Source: Desulfobulbus sp.
GTDB taxonomy: Bacteria > Desulfobacterota > Desulfobulbia > Desulfobulbales > Desulfobulbaceae
Assembly (NCBI GenBank): GCA_011051825.1
Contig: DRKH01000475.1
Coordinates: 1 to 5,455, forward strand
Reading direction: 5' to 3'
DNA: 5,455 bases
The notes under the pieces are model-generated. The model made no database searches and was not told where the DNA came from. It saw only the letters and a list, made by a program, of their open reading frames with translations. The first letter of the stretch is position 1; each line of letters begins with the position of its first letter. A program made the position numbers and the translations under genes. Shown here piece by piece: positions 1-5,455 of the stretch.

Positions 1-27
1 CTTTATTCTCGAAGTGCAGGATTCAGG

Positions 28-1992
28 TTAAATTAAAATAAGAATCAGACAGAGCGCCACGAGAAAATAGAGCAGGTAAAATCCGACAATACCATTCTGG
101 ATAAAACTGCGTATTTTGACGGAGACCGTTGCCAGTTTAAGGAAAATCGGCTGAATGATATAGTCCAGCAGTACATCAGGTGTATGGGTTGTACAGGAAC
201 TTTTGCTAACCGGAAATATCCCGGATGGTTTTTTTAGGGAAACTTCCGTCTGCAGTGCCCAACCGAAAAAATCGGAAATAAGCTGGGCAAAAGAGCTGGT
301 TGTATATTGAACCCGTGGAATAGCGTGCATGTAGCCACAACCCCAGGTCGGTTGCCTGGGTATCTGTTGGCGGGATGTTTTATATTTCATACCGGCTGTC
401 AATATGGCCACAAGAATGAGCAGTGCAAAGGCGATCATGCTTATATGACCGGCAGACACCAGAGCCTGCAAGGGGGTAGTTGCCGGAGTTCCGGTCCAGG
501 CCTCGACACTTTTCTGCAGAAAAGGTACAAGGGTCGCCGGTGCAAGGCCTATCCACAGGCAGCCTGCAAACAAAAGTCCCATGGAAAAAAGCATGCTTTT
601 GGGTGAATCTCCTGTCGATGGTAACGGGGTTCGTGGTTCTCCGAGGAAAGAAAGGCCGAAGACCTTGGCAAAACAGAGCAGCGCCAGCCCGCCGGTCATG
701 GCCAGTCCGGGGGCCGCAAAGGTGCCCATTAACATCTGTCCGTGAATGCTGCTGAAGATGCCCATGTAGACCATCCATTCGCTGACAAAGCCGTTTAACG
801 GCGGCAGACCGCAAATGGCAATTGCTCCACCAAGAAAGAAAAAACCGGTGTAGGGCATGCTCTTCCACAATCCGCCATATTTTAATAACGTTCGCGTGCC
901 TGTTTTGTGGATAATGGAACCCGCACTCAGGAAGAGCAGGCCCTTGAAGAGACCATGGTTTATGACATGAAGCAGGGCGCCGGCCAGACCCAGAATAATC
1001 ATGCTCTCATTGTGATAACTCCGGCCGATAAGGGCTATGCCGAGCCCCAGGAGAATAATGCCTATATTTTCAACACTGTGATAGGCAAGCAGTCTTTTGA
1101 TGTCATGCTGGGCGATGGCCAGAACAACTCCGAGAATGGCGGAAATAAGACCTAAGGTCAGGACCGTATGCCCCCACCAGACGGGCGGAGCGTCAAAAAA
1201 AGAGGTTATTCGTATTATGCCGTAAATGCCCATTTTAATCATTACGCCGGACATGAGAGCGGAAACATTGCTCGGGGCATTGGCATGGGCGGCAGGCAGC
1301 CAGATATGCAGAGGGATAAATCCCGCTTTAAATCCAAAACCCAGCAGGGCCAGCAGGAAAACGGCGGTGGCCTGTTGGCTGTCTCCGGCAAGGCTGGATG
1401 CCGCCGGCAGGGACAGGGCACCGGGGAGCATCATCATCAATAAGGCAAAAGAACCAAAAAGGGCCAGGGTTCCGGTATGGGTTGCAACAAAGTATGTAAA
1501 ACCGGCGGAATGGGCTTCCTCTTTTTCACGTTCCGTAATAATGAGAAAATAGCCGGATATTGCCATAAGTTCCCAGTTGAGCAAAAAGAGAATGGCATTG
1601 TTGCTGCACAGCAACAGCATCATGGATCCGGCCAGAATCGGATAGAAAAAAAGGAGCCAGGCCCCGCTGCCCGCTTTATCTCTGACAGACCAGTATCCGC
1701 TCCCGTAGAGAGAACCTGCAGCAGTAACCAGAAAGGCGGGAAAAAGAAAAACAGCAGATAATGCATCCATTTTAAAGGCGAGGAGTGCCCCGGGGACAAG
1801 AGGCCATTGCAGGGTGAGGGCTGCATTCTCCGGATGGGCAAGCATGTGGACGGTGGCATAGATACCAAATATGCAGCCGGTAATTGAAAGTATCTGAGAA
1901 CATCTTTCCCAGAATAGTGAACCCTTATGGGCAAGGGCTCCTGGTACGGCGGATAAAAACAGTATACTTACTGCTATCAGAAAAGAGGTCAT
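28..1992 (-). CDS. hyfB: HyfB/HycC-like proton-translocating membrane subunit (NuoL/Mrp antiporter family), complete
   Basis: This is a 654-residue, very hydrophobic protein, close to the usual 600-670 residues of HycC/HyfB. It is an antiporter-like membrane subunit that would move protons or sodium when the attached oxidoreductase turns over. Charged residues expected in the ion path are present: Glu141 in the NWELM motif (TM5), Lys222 in GFGFKAG (TM7), Lys253 (TM8), Lys350 in HGLFKG and Lys443 in CFAKVFG (TM12). The HIWLPAAHANAP motif (229-240) and HDIKRLLAYHSVENIG (296-311) are classic for the family. WGCGY (550-554) followed by the QYTTSSFAQ stretch marks the HyfB/HycC branch rather than NuoL, and the chain ends in a last hydrophobic helix at about 636-654. 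The ATG start is set by AAGGAG eight bases upstream. The gene lies 384 bases downstream of the small-subunit gene, an unusual place for a HyfB homologue, which normally heads the operon. The family call is firm. Membership of the same complex is inferred. Confidence 0.93.
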   Translation of the reverse strand: MTSFLIAVSILFLSAVPGALAHKGSLFWERCSQILSITGCIFGIYATVHMLAHPENAALTLQWPLVPGALLAFKMDALSAVFLFPAFLVTAAGSLYGSGYWSVRDKAGSGAWLLFFYPILAGSMMLLLCSNNAILFLLNWELMAISGYFLIITEREKEEAHSAGFTYFVATHTGTLALFGSFALLMMMLPGALSLPAASSLAGDSQQATAVFLLALLGFGFKAGFIPLHIWLPAAHANAPSNVSALMSGVMIKMGIYGIIRITSFFDAPPVWWGHTVLTLGLISAILGVVLAIAQHDIKRLLAYHSVENIGIILLGLGIALIGRSYHNESMIILGLAGALLHVINHGLFKGLLFLSAGSIIHKTGTRTLLKYGGLWKSMPYTGFFFLGGAIAICGLPPLNGFVSEWMVYMGIFSSIHGQMLMGTFAAPGLAMTGGLALLCFAKVFGLSFLGEPRTPLPSTGDSPKSMLFSMGLLFAGCLWIGLAPATLVPFLQKSVEAWTGTPATTPLQALVSAGHISMIAFALLILVAILTAGMKYKTSRQQIPRQPTWGCGYMHAIPRVQYTTSSFAQLISDFFGWALQTEVSLKKPSGIFPVSKSSCTTHTPDVLLDYIIQPIFLKLATVSVKIRSFIQNGIVGFYLLYFLVALCLILILI

Positions 1993-2376
1993 GTAACAGT
2001 CTCCTTGATCTTTACAGGGATAGCAACTCCGTTATGCCACTTGTAGATATTCTGTATTATCATGGTCGTCATTTATAGGTGTATTGATGAGCCCGTTGAT
2101 TAATGGTATTTTCGCCCAATCTCTGCGTTGTACAAGAATTTTTTATCCTCGGAGGTAAGCGTAGACTCCGATATCAACTATATGCCTGTGGTAAAAATTT
2201 TTGTATGCCTTGACCTTGAACGAAAATCCTCTTTAATCAACAGACGCATGGATGGAATGTGTTTATATCCCGTCATCGCGAATCAATGGTCTTTGCAGCA
2301 TCAGTTGCGGTGTTAGCTCCGCCCCTTGAAGGCAAATGAACTTGAGCGCTGTTGCAGACGGTCTTTGCTGTAATCG
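1993..2376. other. 384-base intergenic region between the small-subunit gene and the HyfB-like gene
   Basis: I see no gene here that I can support on either strand. The middle (about 2101-2220) is roughly 40% GC or lower, poorer in G/C than the flanking genes. I found no convincing -35/-10 pair and no hairpin followed by a T-run on the minus strand. A new promoter for the HyfB-like gene, or read-through from the small-subunit gene, are therefore both possible. Small structures seen are: an AAAAATTTTT palindrome at 2193-2202, a tandem CCTTGA pair at 2208-2219, a 6-bp inverted repeat (2149-2154 with 2166-2171), and a 9-base direct repeat GGTCTTTGC (2288-2296 and 2360-2368). A 27-codon reading frame ends in an ATGA overlap with the HyfB-like start. 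The size of the gap makes it the most likely place for regulation of the downstream gene. Confidence 0.6.
2001..2006 (-). promoter_or_regulatory. Ribosome binding site of the HyfB-like gene
   Basis: AAGGAG on the minus strand lies eight bases before the ATG at 1992. It is a near-ideal Shine-Dalgarno sequence and fixes the start. It shows that the gene can be translated independently of the genes upstream of it. Confidence 0.85.
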
Positions 2377-3132
2377 TTAACCTCGCATATCCAGAATTCT
2401 GAGCAGGCCGTCCAGGATCGTGTACGGATGGGGCGGACAGCCTGGAATGTAGAGATCTACCGGTAGAAGTTTATCTACTCCATTGTTTATTTCCGGGCTG
2501 TTTATGTACGGGCCGCCGTCAATTGCACAGGAACCGGTGGCAATAACAATTTTAGGGTCGGGGATAGCTTCCCAGGTGGAAAGAACGGCAGCGCGCATAT
2601 TTTCGCTGACCGGACCGGTCAGCAGCATACCGTCGGCATGACGGGGTGCTGCAACAAAATTAATGCCGAAGCGGGCAAGGTCAAAAACAAGGGTGCCGAG
2701 CACATTGACATCCGCCTCACAGGCATTACATCCGCCGGCGGAGACCACGCGTAGTTTTAAGGAACGGCCAAACATGGCCAGCGTTTTCTCTTCAAGAGCC
2801 TTGGCCAGGGTCGTGGTGTCACCGGTAAAGTGAAGGTCCTGTCGATTACCTGCTGCCAGACGATAATCGCCTGAGAAAGAGAGTGCACCATGGGGACAGG
2901 CTGCGCAATCGGCACAAAACAGACATCGGCCAAGGTCCAGAATGGTCTTTCCGTTTTGCCGTGTGAACGCACCCGTTGGGCAGCCTTCCACGCAAGCATT
3001 ACAATCTGTTTTGCACAGTGCCGTGTCCAACCGGGGCAGACCACGAAAACGTTTGGAAAGAACCGGTTCCTCTTTTGGAAAAGGACTTGTCCTATAGCCC
3101 TGGCGAAATCGTTCTCGTAAAATTTTGATCAT
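2377..3132 (-). CDS. ehrS: Ehr small subunit: two-cluster ferredoxin domain fused to NuoB/HyfI-like domain
   Basis: This 251-residue soluble protein should carry electrons to or from the large subunit on the cytoplasmic side of the membrane complex. The N-terminal part (about 35-85) is a ferredoxin domain with two four-cysteine motifs: Cys40, 44, 47, 51 (the last followed by PTGA) and Cys70, 73, 76, 79 (followed by PHGA). The C-terminal part (about 125-251) is a NuoB/HycG-type domain. It has the proximal-cluster cysteines Cys135 and Cys138 (GGCNACEADVN), Cys202 (GSCAIDGG) and Cys232 (PGCPPHP). The CxxC form matches group 4 hydrogenases; complex I NuoB has a CC pair instead. In Hyc/Hyf the ferredoxin (HycF/HyfH) and the small subunit (HycG/HyfI) are separate proteins, so this is a fusion of the two functions. 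The spacing of both ferredoxin motifs departs from the common CxxCxxCxxxCP. The start is supported by AGGAG nine bases upstream. The gene follows the large-subunit gene by 23 bases, so the pair is surely co-transcribed. The name ehrS follows the Ehr class. Confidence 0.92.
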   Translation of the reverse strand: MIKILRERFRQGYRTSPFPKEEPVLSKRFRGLPRLDTALCKTDCNACVEGCPTGAFTRQNGKTILDLGRCLFCADCAACPHGALSFSGDYRLAAGNRQDLHFTGDTTTLAKALEEKTLAMFGRSLKLRVVSAGGCNACEADVNVLGTLVFDLARFGINFVAAPRHADGMLLTGPVSENMRAAVLSTWEAIPDPKIVIATGSCAIDGGPYINSPEINNGVDKLLPVDLYIPGCPPHPYTILDGLLRILDMRG

Positions 3133-3141
3133 ATTTTTTGA

Positions 3142-3146
3142 CTCCT
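3142..3146 (-). promoter_or_regulatory. Ribosome binding site of the small-subunit gene
   Basis: AGGAG on the minus strand lies nine bases before the ATG at 3132, inside the 23-base gap after the large-subunit stop codon. It supports the chosen start of the 251-residue protein. Confidence 0.8.
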
Positions 3147-3155
3147 GTTTCAGCC

Positions 3156-4688
3156 TTAAAGGTCAAAACCACAGTATGAAAGGTTGAAACTTTTATTACA
3201 GATGGGAAAATCTGATATCTGTTCATCGCGCAGGCTCATGGCCAGGCCGCTCCAGTTAAAGAAGGAAGGATCAACAACCTTGTAGCGTCTGAATTTTCCC
3301 TGTTCGTCGGTGAGAGCAACATGGGTAAGCCGTCCCCGCCAGCCTTCGACCAGGCTGACGGCAAGCATGTTGGGGCGAGGCGGGGGCACGTCCATGCGAA
3401 TAGTCGGGTCGGACGAAAGCGTATCAAGTTTTTTTCTGATAATTGCCGTAGCCTCATTAATTTCCAGGCGCCGGACATGTGCCCGGGCAAAGACATCGCC
3501 TTCCTCACCAGTTATCAAGGGATATTGCTGGTCTTTGTCGCGGGTTGCCGGATACCATCGACGACTGTCGGTATCGAGCCCGCAGGCCCGACCGGCTACC
3601 CCGGTCAAGCCGAGTTTTTTAGCATCATCAATATGGACTTCACCGGCTCCGTCAAGCCGGCCCAATACCGATGGTTCCGTGAAAAAAAGTTTGAGTGCCC
3701 CAAGGGTATCTTTGGTCGTCGACTCGAATAAACCCTTGATCTTGTCACGCAGGGGAATGTCAATGTCGAAGAGTTGTCCTCCGGGGCGAACCATTCCCCG
3801 ACCAAAGCGGCTTCCACAGATATGTGCCGTCATGTTGAGGTAATCACCTCGGAGTCTACCGCAGAATGAGGAGGTTGGCAGATACCCGACATCCAGGGCA
3901 AGTGCACCGATATCACCGACATGATTGGCAAGCCGTTCCAGCTCCAGGGCGATAATCCGCAGATCCTGGATTTTCCGGTTGACCTCTGTCCCGCCCAGGC
4001 TTTCCATTATCTGGCTATAGCCGAGCATGTTTCCGACCGTAGTGTCACCGGCAAGGGTTTCCATCTGGTAAGGGGTCGCGGCATGGGGTCCGCCGAGAAG
4101 CAGCTTTTCTGCGCCTCGATGCTGGAACCCGAGGGATATTTCCAGGTGGAGGACTATTTCCCCAAAGCATTGAAAACGAAAATGACCCGGTTCGATGATG
4201 CCGGCATGGACCGGACCAACGCCGACTTCATGGATCTCGTCGCCTTCAACCTTAAAGTACTGCATGTCGCCGACCAGGGGATGTTGCTCTATATCTCGTC
4301 CCCATACATCCTTGTCCCCCTGCCAGACCTGGTGGAATCGTACAGGCTTGAGCCAGGGGTGTCCCTCGGGGGTCACACCGAATTGTTCGGCCATCTCTCT
4401 TTCAAAAAGATGGAATTGCGGCCAGTGACAGGTCAAAGAGGGATAGGATGACGCCAGATGACTGCGGAAAACGGCAATATTATTTGTCGTCCGGCATCCA
4501 ATGAGGGTGATTAATTCAAGGTCGTCGGTCGCATCGTCCGAGGAGCCATTACAGGCAAAACAGGCCAGTACGTCACTCTCTTCCTCCATGACGCCTGTCA
4601 ACTGTTCCTGAAAGGCATCAAAGGACAGCAGGGGAATTTCATCCAGAGCAATGGCCTCGTTATTGTTCATGCGGATAATATCTTTCAT
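3156..4688 (-). CDS. ehrL: Ehr large subunit: fused NuoC-NuoD/HycE-like protein lacking the [NiFe] ligands
   Basis: This 510-residue protein has the two-part build of HycE/HyfG. A NuoC-like domain (about 1-125, with HLFEREMAEQFG and GHPW) is followed by a NuoD/hydrogenase large-subunit domain (about 145-510). The hydrogenase-like signatures GPVHAG and EPGHFRF (158-172) and HRGAEKL (190-196) are clear. The [NiFe] site is missing. The first CxxC site reads A213-G-D-T216, and the second, normally DPCxxC, reads D473-P-S475-F-F-N478. The complex I quinone tyrosine also aligns with Ala213. The C-terminus ends in a NKSFNLSYCGFDL tail instead of a processed hydrogenase end, so no HycI-type maturation cut is expected. 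These traits are known for the Ehr class, so the loss is ancestral rather than a new mutation. The chain is intact and normal in length. The first ATG is chosen because GGAG lies eight bases upstream; Met7 has no such site. The substrate is unknown. The loss of hydrogenase chemistry is inferred from the missing ligands. Confidence 0.92.
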   Translation of the reverse strand: MKDIIRMNNNEAIALDEIPLLSFDAFQEQLTGVMEEESDVLACFACNGSSDDATDDLELITLIGCRTTNNIAVFRSHLASSYPSLTCHWPQFHLFEREMAEQFGVTPEGHPWLKPVRFHQVWQGDKDVWGRDIEQHPLVGDMQYFKVEGDEIHEVGVGPVHAGIIEPGHFRFQCFGEIVLHLEISLGFQHRGAEKLLLGGPHAATPYQMETLAGDTTVGNMLGYSQIMESLGGTEVNRKIQDLRIIALELERLANHVGDIGALALDVGYLPTSSFCGRLRGDYLNMTAHICGSRFGRGMVRPGGQLFDIDIPLRDKIKGLFESTTKDTLGALKLFFTEPSVLGRLDGAGEVHIDDAKKLGLTGVAGRACGLDTDSRRWYPATRDKDQQYPLITGEEGDVFARAHVRRLEINEATAIIRKKLDTLSSDPTIRMDVPPPRPNMLAVSLVEGWRGRLTHVALTDEQGKFRRYKVVDPSFFNWSGLAMSLRDEQISDFPICNKSFNLSYCGFDL

Positions 4689-5455
4689 CGGCCAATCTCC
4701 ACAAGGGCGGCAGCGTGTTTAAACATGTTTTGCAGCGGTTCCGGCAGGTATATACCAAGGATCAGCATAATGAGCAGGAGTAAGATCGGGCTGATTGTAG
4801 TCCAGATCGTTTCCTTGAAATATTCTGAATCGACATCTTCATATGACGGTCCCAGGGTAACCGGTAAGACCGTACTTCCCATGCCGATAAATATAATGAC
4901 CAGCAGGGAGATAAAAATAGCACCAAGGGTAAAATGACCTCCACTGAAAATGCCTCGAAGGATGGTGAATTCACTTAAGAACAGGGCAAAAGGAGGGGAA
5001 CCGGCAATGACCAGGAATCCAATCAGAAAGGCAATGCCTGAATAGGGGAGGACGTTGATGGAACCCAGAATTTCACATCGCCGTTTACTGCCGTAGTAGC
5101 GGTGAATGTTTCCGGCGGAAAGGAAAAGCGCACTTTTGGTCAAGGCGTTGTTGAGGACATGAAACATGGCCCCGTAGGTTGCAAGGCCACCGACAGACAC
5201 GCCAATGGCAAGAATACCCATGTGCTCAACGCTGGAATAGGCAAGCATGCGTTTAATATCTTTTTGCCTGATGACGAAAATTGCTGCAACAAGCAACGAG
5301 GTTACCCCCATCCCGAGCAGTGCATGGCGGCAGAGTTCCTGCTCTCCTGCCGCCCGCATGATCTGAACAGCCCGGAGGATGGCGAGAAAGGCAACACTGG
5401 TTAATCCGCCGGCAAGCAGTCCACCGATCATTCCGGGAGCTTCACCGTAGGCATC
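4685..5455 (-). CDS. hyfF: HyfF-like proton-pump membrane subunit, 3' part (5' end outside the window)
   Basis: An open frame runs from the right window edge to TGA at 4685-4687, giving 256 visible residues, about half of a HyfF-type protein (around 500 residues). The first in-frame ATG, at 5431, is internal: the eight residues before it (DAYGEAPG) continue the conserved loop after TM7 seen in all NuoL/M/N-type proteins. Other family marks are QKDIKRMLAYSSVEHMG, the NNALTKSALFLSAG helix, which bears a conserved lysine, and SPPFALFLSEF. About seven more transmembrane segments are visible, ending in a hydrophobic helix before a short tail. The position equivalent to the TM8 lysine is a serine (codon 5396-5398), unlike the HyfB-like protein in this window. 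The next gene, for the large subunit, starts inside its stop codon (ATGA), and this gene order (F then G) matches the hyf operon. HyfE-, HyfC- and HyfB-like genes would be expected to the right of the window. Confidence 0.92.
   Translation of the reverse strand, partial: DAYGEAPGMIGGLLAGGLTSVAFLAILRAVQIMRAAGEQELCRHALLGMGVTSLLVAAIFVIRQKDIKRMLAYSSVEHMGILAIGVSVGGLATYGAMFHVLNNALTKSALFLSAGNIHRYYGSKRRCEILGSINVLPYSGIAFLIGFLVIAGSPPFALFLSEFTILRGIFSGGHFTLGAIFISLLVIIFIGMGSTVLPVTLGPSYEDVDSEYFKETIWTTISPILLLLIMLILGIYLPEPLQNMFKHAAALVEIGR
4697..4700 (-). promoter_or_regulatory. Ribosome binding site of the large-subunit gene, inside the upstream gene
   Basis: GGAG on the minus strand lies eight bases before the ATG at 4688, within the last codons of the HyfF-like gene. 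Together with the ATGA overlap (4685-4688) it indicates coupled translation, and it decides for Met1 over Met7. Confidence 0.75.

Noticed and set aside
2024..2042. A sigma-54-like sequence on the minus strand upstream of the HyfB-like gene (TGGCAT ... TTGCT), attractive because formate hydrogenlyase operons often use sigma-54.
   Set aside because: The GG and GC elements are separated by 12 bases rather than the required 10. Sigma-54 promoters tolerate almost no change in this spacing.
2149..2171. Inverted repeat TCGGAG/CTCCGA as a possible terminator after the small-subunit gene.
   Set aside because: The stem is only 6 bp with an 11-base loop. On the minus strand it is followed by an A-run, not a T-run, so it cannot act as a standard intrinsic terminator for these genes.
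2128..2316. Plus-strand 62-codon frame in the intergenic region.
   Set aside because: No ribosome binding site, no recognisable domain or membrane segment, and it is the length expected by chance. It lies opposite to the direction of every supported gene.
3310..4451. Long plus-strand frames (up to 177 codons) opposite the large-subunit gene.
   Set aside because: These are antisense shadows of a well-supported gene. Their translations are rich in Arg, Ser and Pro with no family pattern.
3156..4688. Calling the large subunit an active hydrogenase-4 or formate hydrogenlyase catalytic subunit.
   Set aside because: All four metal-binding cysteines are replaced, so the usual hydrogenase name would mislead even though overall similarity to HycE/HyfG is clear.
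3156..4688. Calling the large and small subunits complex I NuoCD and NuoB.
   Set aside because: The small subunit has CxxC rather than the CC pair of NuoB. The large subunit has the hydrogenase-type EPGHFR motif and lacks the quinone tyrosine. The membrane genes are of HyfB/HyfF type.

Overview
The window carries part of one or two minus-strand operons for a membrane-bound complex at the evolutionary join between respiratory complex I and the group 4 (Hyf/Hyc, formate hydrogenlyase type) [NiFe] hydrogenases. Transcription runs from right to left. In that order the genes are: the 3' half of a HyfF-like proton-pump subunit (5455-4685, cut by the window edge), a NuoC/NuoD-like 'hydrogenase large subunit' (4688-3156), a ferredoxin-NuoB/HyfI-type small subunit (3132-2377), a 384-base gap, and a complete HyfB/NuoL-like proton-pump subunit (1992-28). 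No RNA gene, mobile element, CRISPR array or plus-strand gene could be supported.

The main point is that the large subunit has the fold and context of a group 4 hydrogenase but none of its four [NiFe]-binding cysteines. At the first CxxC site the two cysteine positions read Ala213 and Thr216. At the second (DPCxxC) they read Ser475 and Asn478. It also lacks the complex I quinone-site tyrosine. The small subunit keeps all four proximal-cluster cysteines and adds two further 4Fe-4S motifs. This combination defines the Ehr class (energy-converting hydrogenase-related complexes), known mainly from Geobacter and other Desulfobacterota and related anaerobes. Its electron donor and acceptor are, to my knowledge, unsettled. 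So this is an uncommon and poorly understood complex rather than an unknown one.

How the parts should work together: electrons pass along the iron-sulfur clusters of the small subunit to or from the altered active-site cavity in the large subunit. That redox step would be coupled to H+ or Na+ movement through the antiporter-like membrane subunits. The HyfF-like and large-subunit genes overlap by ATGA and the small-subunit gene follows after 23 bases, so these three are very likely one operon. The HyfB-like gene lies downstream of the small-subunit gene rather than at the head of the operon, and it has its own strong ribosome binding site. It may open a second, tandem module that continues past the left edge, or it may be a relocated part of the same operon. 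Bases 1-27, after its stop codon, show no start of a further gene.

The organism is most likely an anaerobic bacterium with roughly 50% GC. The Ehr class points to Desulfobacterota (for example Desulfobulbales or Desulfuromonadales relatives). This is inference from gene content only, with no marker gene in the window.
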